Shown piece by piece: positions 1 to 9,002 of a stretch of 64,000 nt of DNA. A program made the translations under genes and the position numbers. Origin of the DNA: Streptomyces sp. SDr-06 (GTDB lineage: Bacteria; Actinomycetota; Actinomycetes; Streptomycetales; Streptomycetaceae); the NCBI RefSeq assembly GCF_003324565.1, contig NZ_QOLA01000020.1, forward strand, positions 1 through 64,000. Reading direction: 5' to 3'. Every line of letters starts with the position of its first letter. The stretch's first letter is position 1. The notes under the pieces were generated by a model. The model saw only the letters and a list, made by a program, of their open reading frames with translations. It was not told the DNA's origin and did not search any database.

Positions 1-1
1 C

Positions 2-127
2 AACATCGGTGACCTGGAGGCCTCCGAGCAGGTCTTCGACCTCCTGATGGGCAACGAGGTCGCGCCCCGCAAGGAGTTCATCACCAGCTCCGCCGCCACC
101 CTGGACCGCTCACGCATCGACGCGTGA
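2..127 (+). CDS. parE: DNA topoisomerase IV subunit B, C-terminal end (partial)
   Basis: The last 41 residues of a gene that begins before the window. The tail contains LMGNEVAPRKEFI followed by DRSRIDA, which matches the C-terminal TOPRIM-associated end of type II topoisomerase B subunits. Among actinobacterial paralogues it looks more like ParE than GyrB, whose tail usually reads LMGEDVEARRxFI. The protein would pair with ParC to decatenate chromosomes in the cytoplasm. Only the end is visible, so the ATPase and TOPRIM domains cannot be checked and the ParE rather than GyrB choice rests on this short tail. Confidence 0.8.
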   Translation, partial: NIGDLEASEQVFDLLMGNEVAPRKEFITSSAATLDRSRIDA

Positions 128-257
128 GGCTCTGTGGCGTGCTGTCCTGCGCTGCCGCGCTCGGTCTGTGTCGAGGGAGGAAGAGACCCACGTACAGGCC
201 GGGAACGGCGAGTTGGCGACGAGGGGTCCGGCGAGGTGCGGACGGGGCGTTGGGCAG

Positions 258-434
258 TCAGTCACCGTCGGAGTTGTGGCGACGCTCGTTCTCCTCTTGG
301 AGACGGCGAGCCTTGTCGTGGAAGACCTGGCGTATCGCGGGGTCTTGGGCGCGAAGGGCGGCGGCGTCGAGCTCCTTCACCTGGGCAAGCACCTGTGCGG
401 CGCTGCGGTCTCCGAGTCCGTCCGTGGTGCTCAT
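258..434 (-). CDS. Small charged hypothetical protein (58 aa)
   Basis: A 58-residue protein starting MSTTDGLGDRSAAQVLAQ and ending in a highly charged tail (RRLQEENERRHNSDGD). It is predicted mostly helical, with heptad-like Leu/Ala spacing and no membrane segment or signal peptide. The ATG at 434 is chosen because a GGAG lies six bases upstream; longer upstream extensions are low-complexity Arg/Pro translation and look non-coding. It is convergent with the topoisomerase gene. I do not recognise a family and infer only a small cytosolic helical protein. Confidence 0.6.
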   Translation of the reverse strand: MSTTDGLGDRSAAQVLAQVKELDAAALRAQDPAIRQVFHDKARRLQEENERRHNSDGD

Positions 435-1447
435 GGCTACTCCAGGGGGCTTCGGGGGAGGGGTTCCCTCAGCGAACCAGGCGTACGGACGTGGTGCACG
501 TCGAGCGGCTACTGGCGGTGACGGCTGTGTCCGAGAGGCCGAGGACGCAGGTGGGGACGGATGAGGGGCCCGGCGCCTCCGCGGGCCCCGCAGCGTCCCG
601 ATCGCGCTCGGTAGCGCCTTGTGCCCGCACGTCAGGACGCGGGAGTTGTCGTGCGGTGCTCGCAGGGGCGCCTCGTAGAGCCTGACGTGTCCTGAACTGC
701 CGGGTGGGCGGGCCCAGTAGAGGGCGGCGGAAACGGTGAGCTTCGTCGGGCGGGAGGATTCGATGGCCTGCTCCACTCGGGCCCCGCGGGCGCCGGCACC
801 GGACGCGCGTTGGCCCTGACGCCGATGGGAGGACGGCGTCAGGGCCGATGAACACGAACCGCCCGGAGGCGGGAGGGAGGTTCCACGTGTTGCTGTACTC
901 AACGTCCGGGCCGCCCCGAGGTTACGGCCGCTGCCGGTACGGGAGCACCGAGAAAGGGCGGTGCGACGCCTGAAGGGGGCCTCCAAAGCATCCGGCGGAG
1001 CACAGAGGCCGCCCCGGGGCGGGCCCTGAGGCGGCGGGCACGGGACGCGGCGGGTTGTGGCGCTTGCCGGGGCGTGTCACGGTGAAACGACGGGCACGGC
1101 AGGCGAGGGCGGCCGTGCCGAGGGCCGGGTGCTCTCGCAGGCTCTGGGCATCTCGTGAACGAGTGGACCACGCCGATTCAGGCGGGACGATTTCCAGAGC
1201 CTTGAACTGATCTGGCGAATGCCCTCAGCCGCCGCCGTCGCCGTGCGCGTGGTTGAACGCGAACCTCTGGTACCCCCGCATCGCGCCGCCAGGAGCCGCC
1301 CTCCTGTGCCTGCGGCACGCACCGGGCCGTGAAGTCGACGCGGCCGCCCCCGAGCCGCCCGGAGGCTTGGTGCAACCGCGTGGACGCGTGCCGACGTCTT
1401 GGACGACGCCGGCCGGGGCCCCTGCCCCCCGTCCCACGGAGGTTCAC
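435..1447. other. About 1 kb without a convincing gene
   Basis: Reading frames here translate to Arg/Pro/Gly-rich sequence without domain character. I see no tRNA or repeat array. The one clear structure is a perfect 12-bp hairpin at 812-846, listed separately. Confidence 0.5.
812..846. terminator. Perfect 12-bp hairpin
   Basis: GGCCCTGACGCC (812-823) pairs exactly with GGCGTCAGGGCC (835-846) around an 11-base loop. No T-run follows, as is usual in Streptomyces. It may be a terminator or the remnant of one, since no adjacent gene clearly uses it. Confidence 0.4.
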
Positions 1448-2164
1448 TTGGAGATCATGATCCTGCCCCGCAGCAGCGAATGGGCGGACCTGACCCACGA
1501 CGCCAGGGAACTGGCGGCCCGGTACGACCTGGGTGAGTTGCAGAGCTCCTTCCCGATCAAGGTCGGTCTGCGCCGCAAGAGTGTGCGCCGGGTCTACGTG
1601 TTCTATGCGGGTGTGGTCTGGCAGGACCCGGGTGCGCCAACGGAGGCCATGCGCTGGGCCGATGTCGGGGACTGGCGCGAGTCCACGACGGCGCATTACC
1701 AGAACGGCATGTACTCGTATACGGACTACTCCTACACGCTGACGCGGACTGATGGTGTGTCACTCAAGCTGGCGAGTACCTTCCACGACGGACGGATGAA
1801 GAAGCCACCGGTCGACACGTCCGGGCCTCCCCAGGCATATGCCTGCTCGGAGCTGTGCCGGATGGTGTGCGCCCATCTCGCTGAGACCAGGCTGCCTGGC
1901 ACGCTGCAAGCCGTCCAACGCGGAGAACCGCAGGTCTTCGGCGGCATCACCTTGGCGCAGGACCGGATCGAGGTCGCGGGCGACAGTCTTTCCTGGGGCC
2001 TCGTGGAGGACCTGGGCGTGCGCAAGGGTGCGTTCCAGGTGACCGGCGGCGGCCGCCGCCGGCCGCTGTCCCGGCAGGTCTCCGACATCCCCCGCTTCAC
2101 GCTGATGAAGGCCACGGCCGAAGCCCTCTTCCAGCACCACGGGAACCTCCCCCGGATCGGCTGA
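1448..2164 (+). CDS. Hypothetical cytosolic protein, DUF6585-like
   Basis: A 238-residue protein. The start is the TTG at 1448, five bases after a clean GGAGG (1438-1442); an ATG at 1457 has a poorer site, and the open frame extends upstream with non-coding-looking sequence. The core (VYVFYAGVVW, MRWADVGDW, TAHYQNGMYSYTDYSYTL) resembles a PH-like beta fold of the kind seen in DUF6585-type actinobacterial proteins, in which a trigger residue set is followed by Y-x-NG-x-Y. No catalytic residues, signal peptide or membrane helices are visible. It is convergent with the next gene, and a hairpin lies between them. The family assignment is tentative. Confidence 0.65.
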   Translation: MEIMILPRSSEWADLTHDARELAARYDLGELQSSFPIKVGLRRKSVRRVYVFYAGVVWQDPGAPTEAMRWADVGDWRESTTAHYQNGMYSYTDYSYTLTRTDGVSLKLASTFHDGRMKKPPVDTSGPPQAYACSELCRMVCAHLAETRLPGTLQAVQRGEPQVFGGITLAQDRIEVAGDSLSWGLVEDLGVRKGAFQVTGGGRRRPLSRQVSDIPRFTLMKATAEALFQHHGNLPRIG

Positions 2165-2275
2165 GGACCACGGCAACAGCAACGGGGCGCACCATCGGAC
2201 TCATCGCGGCAGTCGGCCCGGCCACCGGGCAGCCCGCTCAACGGGCGCGCACGGCGGGGGCTCACATGCCGACGA

Positions 2276-2302
2276 GCCCGGATCCATGACGCGGATCCGG
2301 GC
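2276..2302. terminator. Bidirectional hairpin between convergent genes
   Basis: GCCCGGATCC (2276-2285) pairs exactly with GGATCCGGGC (2293-2302) around a 7-base loop. It sits between genes ending at 2164 (+) and 2328 (-), so it can serve both. Confidence 0.6.
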
Positions 2303-2327
2303 CCTGGCCACCGAGTAACGCGGTGGG

Positions 2328-3275
2328 TCACTCAGGTCGTGTCGGCTGCTGCCCGCTGTCCGACTTGCGGAGCAATACCGCCACCGCCAGCCCGGCGGTG
2401 ACCACCGCGCACAAAACCGCGAGCGTGGTCGCGCCCGTGAACGAGCTGCCCAGGCTGTCCCTCAGAAGGTGTACGGAGGTGAACCGCGCGCCCACCGCAT
2501 GAACCACCGCGGTGGCGACGGCCGCGGCCGCGCCCAGCGCCCAGACCCAGACGGGGTCGTGCAGGGGCAGGAGGCAGGCCAGGATCAGACAGATCGCCGC
2601 GATGCCCATGGACGCGTACGCCGCCGTGTTTCCGGACCGCGCGGCCGTGATGTCGGTCGGCAGATGGATCACGCCGATCATCAGCAGGGCGGCCGCGGCC
2701 GGCCAGCGAAGCACGGACCGCAGAGCCGGCACTCTAGCCGCCCCCGCAGTCGCCGGGGCTGCCTCGGGGGCAGGCCTGCCGACCGCAGGCGCGGATGACG
2801 GCGGCGGAGGGGCTCCGGTCGGAATCGCCGCCGCCTTGGGCGCGTCCTGGTCCGGCGACGCGGGGGACTGCGGACCGAAGGGACGCGGAGGCGGCTCCTG
2901 ATGCGGCGCCTCGCGCTCAACGGATGCGTCAGCCCCCGGGCGGAAGCTGTTGATCAGCTCCGCCACCTCTTCGATGGGCCGTTCCGCCGCGGCCGCGCGC
3001 AGAGCCGTATCGGCTTCGTCGTCCGTGTGCGGGGGCTTCTTGAGGAGAGAGATCAGCTGGCGCACGTCGTCCAGCGGGCGCGAGACGGCAGCCATGTGGA
3101 GCGCCTCATCACCTGGCCGTGGTCGTTCACCAGTCTGGTTGAGGAGGTGCGCCAAGGAGGCGACCTCATCCAGAGGCCGGGACATGGCCGCGGTTTGGAG
3201 CAGAGTCAGATGGGTCGTGTCGCCCGTGTCGATCGGAGCCGGTTCGTCCGATATGGGGCTGGGAGCAGATGCCAT
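2328..3275 (-). CDS. Membrane protein with cytosolic RPL(D/E)EV repeats
   Basis: A 315-residue protein. Residues about 20-125 hold three copies of a roughly 33-residue helical unit with the signature A-x-S/E-RP-L/I-D/E-EV-x-x-L (MSRPLDEVASLAHLL, VSRPLDDVRQLISLL, AERPIEEVAELINSF). A Pro/Ala linker follows to about residue 190, then four predicted transmembrane helices to the C-terminus. There is no signal peptide, so the repeats are probably cytosolic. The ATG at 3275 is preceded by AAAGGAA at about seven bases. I know of no assigned function; the layout suggests a repeat domain tethered to the membrane for binding a partner. Confidence 0.7.
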   Translation of the reverse strand: MASAPSPISDEPAPIDTGDTTHLTLLQTAAMSRPLDEVASLAHLLNQTGERPRPGDEALHMAAVSRPLDDVRQLISLLKKPPHTDDEADTALRAAAAERPIEEVAELINSFRPGADASVEREAPHQEPPPRPFGPQSPASPDQDAPKAAAIPTGAPPPPSSAPAVGRPAPEAAPATAGAARVPALRSVLRWPAAAALLMIGVIHLPTDITAARSGNTAAYASMGIAAICLILACLLPLHDPVWVWALGAAAAVATAVVHAVGARFTSVHLLRDSLGSSFTGATTLAVLCAVVTAGLAVAVLLRKSDSGQQPTRPE

Positions 3276-3982
3276 GAAAGGTTCCTTTGCCGAAGTTGCT
3301 TGAGAGACCACTGCGGCAGCCCGTATGTGCTGTCTGGTACACACATCTGGGTTCCATCACAACGGACAGGCACCACCCCTGCCATTCCTGCCGGACCGCC
3401 GCCGAGCGCGTGCGCCGCCCCCTGCGACCTCCGGGCCGGGGCGCGTCAAACCTGGAGGAAACCCGCTTCGGCGCTGCTCCGGCAACGGCTTTCGCAGCCT
3501 TCGAAGCCCGCTCCAGCAGGGCCTCGGAGTGGACCGGCGATTGTCCGAGATCTCCGGGTGGGGCTCGGCCACATGGGTGGCGGGGAGGGGACGGCGAGTG
3601 GCTGTCCGGCGGGCGGTCGCACGGCCGGGGACGTGCCCGCCACGGCCTCCTCGCCAGGTAGTCCGGCCGCGACTCGCATGCCGTCCGGGCGCGGCCGTAC
3701 CGCGGAACGCCGCATCGGTCGTGAGCGAATCGCCCTGCGGCCCGGACATGACCAGGTCCTCGACCGGCCCACCGGGACCGGCGTTGGCCACTCCGTGCGC
3801 AGTGCGGGTGTCGAACTCGGCCGGCTCTGCCGATCGTGCGTGTGAGGTAGGAGGCAGATCATGCGCGTTGGCCGTTCCGCGGCAAATCCCTTGAGCGGCA
3901 CGAGAGTTGTGTCCTGACGGGCCAGCAGCGCGCGAGCGGCATCGTCAGGGAAGGGGCCGGGTCAGTGACTTGGCGGCGCGGT
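3276..3982. other. About 700 bp without a convincing gene
   Basis: Several frames are open on both strands but translate to Arg/Pro/Ser-rich, low-information sequence with no plausible ribosome site. It probably contains only the promoter of the repeat membrane protein at its left end and the 3' side of the CGNR gene at its right end. Confidence 0.4.
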
Positions 3983-4480
3983 TCATTGGTCCTTGTGGCG
4001 TGCGTAGTGGCGGGCCACGCGGGCGCGGTTGCCGCAGGCCGGTCCGCAGAACTCCTGTCGAGGGTGGGCCTTGAGAAAGAACTGGAGGCACGCGGGGGCC
4101 TGGCATGGCCGCAGGGCTTCGCGGCGCTCACCGGCGAGGAGGGCAATCGCGTCGCGAGCGACGGCAGCCAACTCGATGTCGGCGGCCGACCCTGCTGGGG
4201 CCGACTTCTCCTCGATCCCCGGTTCGTCGGTGAGCTCGAGCCACGACGGCGCCGCGGCCGAGGCCTGGTTGACGATCGCCCGTGCCTCGGGTGGGTAGCC
4301 CGCTCCCTCGGATGCCGCCTGGATCAAAGTGCGTACGGCGTCCCGGAGTTCGGTGAATCGGGTCCGGTCGGCGTCGGCTCCACGCTGGTCCAGCCATGCG
4401 TCCAGGCCGTCCTGTCGACGGCCGCGGACAGCGTAGATGGTGTTGGCCAGTTCGAGGGCGAGGGAGGTTCCGGCATCCAT
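3983..4480 (-). CDS. CGNR zinc-finger transcriptional regulator
   Basis: 165 residues with the two-part architecture of the ABATE/CGNR family. The helical N-terminal ABATE domain (LALELANTIYAVRG, residues about 6-20, and DAVRTLIQAA) is a presumed ligand sensor. The C-terminal zinc finger has Cys pairs in LRPCQAPAC and FCGPACGNRARVARHYAR and carries the defining CGNR signature; it is presumed to bind DNA. The gene is divergent from the cysteine hydrolase at 4625, and the space between holds inverted CCTAAT/ATTAGG sequences. Control of its neighbour and of itself is the obvious inference. Confidence 0.88.
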   Translation of the reverse strand: MDAGTSLALELANTIYAVRGRRQDGLDAWLDQRGADADRTRFTELRDAVRTLIQAASEGAGYPPEARAIVNQASAAAPSWLELTDEPGIEEKSAPAGSAADIELAAVARDAIALLAGERREALRPCQAPACLQFFLKAHPRQEFCGPACGNRARVARHYARHKDQ

Positions 4481-4482
4481 AG

Positions 4483-4564
4483 CCTAATGATATCTGAGAT
4501 CTGAATCCATTAGGAGGCCCTTGACGCCGTCACTTAACGGTCGTAGCTTCATTTCACCATTAGG
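4483..4564. promoter_or_regulatory. Divergent promoter and candidate CGNR operator
   Basis: CCTAAT (4483-4488) and ATTAGG (4509-4514) form an inverted repeat around an AGATCT-containing centre, and a second ATTAGG lies at 4559-4564. A promoter for the rightward gene is visible as TTGACG (4521-4526), 17 bases, TAGCTT (4544-4549), placing polymerase between the boxes. Confidence 0.5.
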
Positions 4565-4624
4565 TACCGCACTGAAGTCCCTTCGGCACGTGCCTCCCGC
4601 GTGCCCTTCTCCAGGAGTGAGCCC

Positions 4625-5239
4625 ATGACTGCCCGCGCCCTCATCGTCATTGATGTCCAGGACTCGTTCCGCAACCATCCGCTGTGGAGGACCGTCAGCA
4701 ACCCGGACATCGTCGACGACGTCAACCGGCTCGTGGACCACGCACGAGCCCAGGGAGACCTGGTCATCTGGTGCCTGCACACCGAGCCCGGCACCGGCAT
4801 GGTCTTCGATCCGTCGTCCGGACAGGTCGCCTACCAGCAGGGACTGCGCGAGCCGCTCCCCGACGAGCCGCAGATCCGCAAGACGTCCATCAACGCGTTC
4901 ACCACGACGAACCTGCAGCAGATCCTCACCGAACGCGGCATTTGCGACCTCGCCATCTGCGGCATCCGCACCGAGCAGTGCTGCGAGACCACCACCCGGG
5001 TCGCCGCAGACCTGGGGTATCGGGTCACCTTCGTGGTCGATGCCACCGCCACCAACCCGATACCTCACTGGGAGGCACCCGCCGGCCGCACCCCCGAGGA
5101 GATCCTCGCCGACCCGCGGACTCTGAGCGCCGAGGCGGTCATCGAGCGGACTCTGTTCGCGCTCGCCGGACGATTTGCCTCCATCAAGAACATTGACCAG
5201 GTCGTCGCAGAGGAAGCCGAAGCCGCTGTACCGCGCTGA
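4625..5239 (+). CDS. Isochorismatase-family cysteine hydrolase
   Basis: 204 residues of the isochorismatase/nicotinamidase fold. The expected catalytic triad is present: Asp10 in LIVIDVQDSF, Lys86 in IRKTSINAF, and the nucleophilic Cys119 in CGIRTEQCCETT. Length is normal for the family. The ATG at 4625 has AGGAG at nine bases; an in-frame ATG at 4601 lacks one. Such enzymes hydrolyse amides or vinyl ethers of small molecules in the cytosol, and the substrate cannot be read from the sequence. The doubled Cys after the usual Cys-Val position is slightly unusual. Confidence 0.88.
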   Translation: MTARALIVIDVQDSFRNHPLWRTVSNPDIVDDVNRLVDHARAQGDLVIWCLHTEPGTGMVFDPSSGQVAYQQGLREPLPDEPQIRKTSINAFTTTNLQQILTERGICDLAICGIRTEQCCETTTRVAADLGYRVTFVVDATATNPIPHWEAPAGRTPEEILADPRTLSAEAVIERTLFALAGRFASIKNIDQVVAEEAEAAVPR

Positions 5240-5476
5240 GTGGTTGAGGTCTCCGGGGCCGGTGGAGAGGGAGCGCCGGACGAGGTGCCGCGTTCACCAG
5301 GTACCGGGACAGCAGGCAGACCTGCCGGGGGCTTCCAAGGCCCTTTGCTGAGCGACCCGTTGAGATAGAGAGGTAGGGGGAGCGGCGCGATGCGTGTCAC
5401 CCGTGCCAGTCCGGCGATGATCATGAGGCCCGGCCCCCGGGCGGGTGCGCCCAGGGTGGCCCGGTAGCCTCCGCCC

Positions 5477-6460
5477 GTGATCAAAGGCGAGGGCGCGGGC
5501 CGTGTCGGTGGCGAGCTTGAGGCGCAAGGGTGGGGCTGCACGCGGTCGTGGGTGGTGAGGGGGCTCGCTGCCGGGGAACGTATCGAGGGAGTCACCCGGC
5601 TGCGGGGCGGCTGGACCTCGGAGATGCGACGGCTGAGCATCGTCGGTCCGGGCGGGCGCCGTGGCCTGGTGTTGCGGTCGTTCGTGAAGCCCTTCTACGT
5701 CCGTCACGCCGAGGGCCTGCTGGCGCGCGAGGCCGAGGTCCTGCGCCTGCTCGGCGAGACGGATGTGCCCGCGGCCGTGCTCGTGGATGTGGACGCCGCG
5801 GCGACCCGCTGCGACCACCCGTCCCTGCTGATGTCCCTGCTGCGCGGGACCGTCCGTGTGGACGGCGACCGAGTTGAGCAACGCGCCGATCTGTTGGCCG
5901 ACCAGTTGGTTCGCATCCACCAGGTCGAGGTCACCGCCGAGTCGAGGCCGCGGGTGTGGCAGCCGTGGACCTCGTCGGAGCGAGTGACGCCTCCCGAGTC
6001 CACGGGGCGGCCGGAGCTGTGGCGGCGCGCTGTCGATGTCATCCGGCAACCGCCGCCCGCCTACGAGGCTTGCTTCCTTCACCGGGACTTCCACCCCGGC
6101 AATGTTCTCTTCGACGGTGACGGCGACGACATCCGGATCAGCGGTGTCGTGGACTGGGTGGAGACCTCGTGGGGTCCCGCCGACCTGGATGTGGCCCACT
6201 GCTCGACGGCCCTGGCTCTGCTCCACGGCGTTCCCCTGGGCATGAGCTTCGCCGACCGGTATGCCGCGGCCGGAGGTCTGCTCGCGGATCGGGCCGCGGC
6301 GCACCTGTACTGGCGCATGCTCGACGCGTTGGCGTTCGCGCCCGACGCCGAGAAGGTTGCCGTCCCCTGGCGCGAACTGGGGCGTTCGGATCTGACTCCT
6401 GCCCTGCTGGCCGACAGACTCGAGGAGTATGTCCTGGCCCTCTTTGAGCGCTACGGGTGA
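5477..6460 (+). CDS. APH-fold phosphotransferase (aminoglycoside/choline kinase family)
   Basis: 327 residues. The kinase signature is clear in the C-terminal half: HRDFHPGNVLF is the Brenner catalytic loop with catalytic Asp, followed by GVVDWVETSWGPADLD, which supplies the metal-binding Asp and the family's typical W-G-P-x-x-x-D. The N-lobe has a Gly-rich turn (LRGGWTSEM). The protein is a soluble ATP-dependent small-molecule kinase. Substrates in this family range from aminoglycosides to homoserine and fructosamine, so a resistance role should not be assumed. Start is GTG 5477; starts further in cannot be excluded. It stands alone. Confidence 0.85.
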   Translation: MIKGEGAGRVGGELEAQGWGCTRSWVVRGLAAGERIEGVTRLRGGWTSEMRRLSIVGPGGRRGLVLRSFVKPFYVRHAEGLLAREAEVLRLLGETDVPAAVLVDVDAAATRCDHPSLLMSLLRGTVRVDGDRVEQRADLLADQLVRIHQVEVTAESRPRVWQPWTSSERVTPPESTGRPELWRRAVDVIRQPPPAYEACFLHRDFHPGNVLFDGDGDDIRISGVVDWVETSWGPADLDVAHCSTALALLHGVPLGMSFADRYAAAGGLLADRAAAHLYWRMLDALAFAPDAEKVAVPWRELGRSDLTPALLADRLEEYVLALFERYG

Positions 6461-7256
6461 ATTCCGGTGTCGGCGCAGCGATCGCCACGAAGAACCTTGG
6501 CGGAGCCCAGTCCGGGTTCTGCCGCGCATCCCGGCCTGCGAAATCTGCCCGGACGAACACAAGTTGACGTGCAATGCCAACAAATCGCTCGGTTGGAATG
6601 CGGGCGTTTGAGCCGCTGCGGCAGGGCGGGTGAGGGGCTGCTCTCTTCCGTCCGTAATCCGGCGAAGCGAGCAGGGGCGCCCCAACTGCCGCTTCTGATA
6701 GGCGTGGTTGGCGAGTTCGTCTTGGCCGTAGTGGTCAATGAGTGGTCAAGATCAGACCATGCATTTCTGTTTGCCGGGCCAGGTGCAGGCCAATTCCGAT
6801 CCAGTCGTCAGTAATGGGCCGCCAGGCATTTACCTGCTCTGGCCCTGGTCTGTCCGTCCCGTTCACACCCCCGTAACGAGTTGGGTGAACGAACCCGAGG
6901 TCACACCTGTTGACCGGTGCTCATCAACTCTGGTTTGCTTCCGCCCGGCGAACGGTGACACCACAGCCCGTGGTGACAGTTCGTTAGATGAATGGGGTTC
7001 GCGTTTCGGTCCGGGGGCTTACTTCCCTGTCTGCGGAGAGAGCAATTCCCCGCGAAAAGGCCACCGCATGCCCAGGGGGAATCCCCTGGGCGATTCGCGG
7101 CGCTGCTTTTCGCTGCTCTCTTCACGCGGATATTTCGGCGGGGTGGCGAGTGTCTGTTCAGGGCGTGACCCGGTATGCCGTTCGCCAAAGACCAGCCGAG
7201 CGGTCACGCCCGTCGATCGACGCGTCGTGACCGGTACGAGAGAGGCACCCCCACCC
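6461..7256. other. About 800 bp upstream region of the secreted peptidase
   Basis: No convincing gene. It holds a 9-bp direct repeat (AGTGGTCAA at 6730-6738 and 6741-6749, 11-bp period) and an inverted pair CGTTCAC (6860-6866) / GTGAACG (6885-6891). Both are plausible regulator sites for the peptidase gene, whose upstream region is unusually long. Confidence 0.45.
6730..6749 (+). repeat. Direct repeat with 11-bp period
   Basis: AGTGGTCAA occurs twice with an 11-bp period, one helical turn. This is the spacing at which SARP-type activators bind heptamers. No matching -10 element at the expected distance was obvious. Confidence 0.4.
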
Positions 7257-8969
7257 ATGGGTATCCCCCATATATCAAGAGCCGCGCAGCGGACCGCCCT
7301 GACCGGGCTCGTCTCGCTGGCCTTCGCCACCACCGGCCTGGTCGCGGCCGGTTCGGTCCAGGCCGCCGACGCGTCGGCCTCGACCACCCCCCACGTCAAG
7401 CGGCTCTGCTCGCAGCCCACCAAGCACCGCGTGATGGCCTGCAAGGCGCTCGCTCGCACCGACATCGTTCAGCCGCACGCGCTCACGGTCAACGCGGTCT
7501 CGCCGCTCGCCGTGCCGTCCGGTTATGGTCCGTCCGACCTGCTGAGCGCGTACAACCTGCCCGCGAACGGCGGTGCGGGTGCAACGATCGCCATCGTCGA
7601 CGCCCAGGACGACCCGAACGCCGAGTCCGACCTGGCCGCCTACCGCAGCCAGTACGGCCTGCCCGCCTGCACCACGGCCAACGGCTGCTTCAGCAAGGTC
7701 GACCAGACCGGTGGCACCAACTACCCGACGGCGGACGCCGGTTGGGCGGGTGAAATCTCCCTGGACCTCGACATGGTCTCGGCGATCGCCCCCAACGCGC
7801 ACATCCTGCTGGTCGAGTCCAGCACGGCCAACATGAGTGACCTGGGCACCGCGGTCAACACCGCCGTCGCCAAGGGCGCCAAGTACGTGTCCAACAGCTA
7901 CGGCGGCGCCGAGGACTCCAGCGACCTCACCGCTGACAACCAGTACTTCAAGCACCCCGGTGTCGCGATCACCGTCTCGGCGGGCGACTCCGCGTACGGC
8001 GCCGAGTACCCGGCGGCCTCCCAGTACGTGACCTCCGTCGGCGGCACCGCCCTCAAGCGCGACTCCAGCGCCCGTGGCTGGTCCGAGTCGGTGTGGCACA
8101 CCAGCAGCACCGAGGGCACCGGCTCCGGCTGCTCGGCGTACGACCCCAAGCCCACCTGGCAGGCCGACAGCGGTTGCTCGAAGCGCGCCATCTCCGACGT
8201 GTCGGCCGTCGCCGACCCGGCCACCGGTGTCGCGGTGTACGACAGCTACCAGGCCAGCGGCTGGAACGTGTACGGCGGCACCAGCGCCTCCGCGCCGATC
8301 ATCGCGGGCGTCTACGCGCTGGCCGGCACGCCCGGCACCGGTGACTACCCGGCGAAGTACCCGTACGCGCACACCGGCGCGCTCAACGACGTCACCACGG
8401 GCAGCAACGGCACCTGCTCGCCGAGCTACCTGTGCACCGCGGGCACCGGCTACGACGGCCCGACCGGTCTCGGCACCCCGAACGGCACCACGGCCTTCGC
8501 CACCGGTGGCAGCACCGGCGGTGGTACCGGCGGCAGCGCGCTGGCCAACGGCACCTTCGAGACGGGTGACCTGAGCGGCTGGACCGCCACCGGCTCCGCC
8601 ACCGCCAGCACCGACGCCGCCCACACCGGCAGCTACGGCGCCCTGGTCGGCTCGACCAGCCCGACCAACACCTCCTCCATCGCCCAGACCTTCACCGCGC
8701 CGGCCGGCAGCTCCAAGGTGTCCTTCGCCTACGACATGACCTGCCCCGACACGGTCACCTACGACTGGGCCACCGCGACGCTCAAGGACAACACGACGGG
8801 CACCACGGCGACGGTCCTGCCCAAGACCTGCACCAACGGCGCCGGTTGGAAGACCGTCTCCGGCTCCCTGACCGCGGGCCACAGCTACACCCTCACGCTC
8901 ACCAGCAAGGACGACGACTACGCGGGTGACGAGACCTACACCTACTACGACGACGTGACCGTCTCCTGA
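7257..8969 (+). CDS. Secreted S53 (sedolisin-type) serine peptidase with C-terminal jelly-roll domain
   Basis: 570 residues. A Sec signal peptide (hydrophobic residues about 15-33, ending near SVQAADA) is followed by a short pro-region, then an S53 catalytic domain (about 85-500). The triad is visible: Glu166 and Asp170 in GEISLDLD, and Ser343 in YGGTSASAP; Asp244 in SAGDS is the oxyanion Asp. A Gly/Thr linker leads to a C-terminal beta domain (about 430-570, starting ALANGTFETGDLSGW) resembling carbohydrate-binding jelly rolls. The pro-region is far shorter than in classical sedolisins. Start is ATG 7257; a much longer frame runs upstream but is not coding-like and would bury the signal peptide. 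An extracellular endopeptidase is expected. Confidence 0.9.
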   Translation: MGIPHISRAAQRTALTGLVSLAFATTGLVAAGSVQAADASASTTPHVKRLCSQPTKHRVMACKALARTDIVQPHALTVNAVSPLAVPSGYGPSDLLSAYNLPANGGAGATIAIVDAQDDPNAESDLAAYRSQYGLPACTTANGCFSKVDQTGGTNYPTADAGWAGEISLDLDMVSAIAPNAHILLVESSTANMSDLGTAVNTAVAKGAKYVSNSYGGAEDSSDLTADNQYFKHPGVAITVSAGDSAYGAEYPAASQYVTSVGGTALKRDSSARGWSESVWHTSSTEGTGSGCSAYDPKPTWQADSGCSKRAISDVSAVADPATGVAVYDSYQASGWNVYGGTSASAPIIAGVYALAGTPGTGDYPAKYPYAHTGALNDVTTGSNGTCSPSYLCTAGTGYDGPTGLGTPNGTTAFATGGSTGGGTGGSALANGTFETGDLSGWTATGSATASTDAAHTGSYGALVGSTSPTNTSSIAQTFTAPAGSSKVSFAYDMTCPDTVTYDWATATLKDNTTGTTATVLPKTCTNGAGWKTVSGSLTAGHSYTLTLTSKDDDYAGDETYTYYDDVTVS

Positions 8970-9002
8970 CGCCAGGCTGACGTGTGACGCCAGTGGCGCC
9001 CG

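Noticed and set aside
3446..3901. 151-codon minus-strand frame
   Set aside because: Composition is Arg/Pro/Ser-rich, three frames are open at once here, and no start signal is present.
5477..6460. Antibiotic-resistance call for the APH-fold kinase
   Set aside because: The fold is certain but substrates vary widely; nothing in the context ties it to aminoglycosides.
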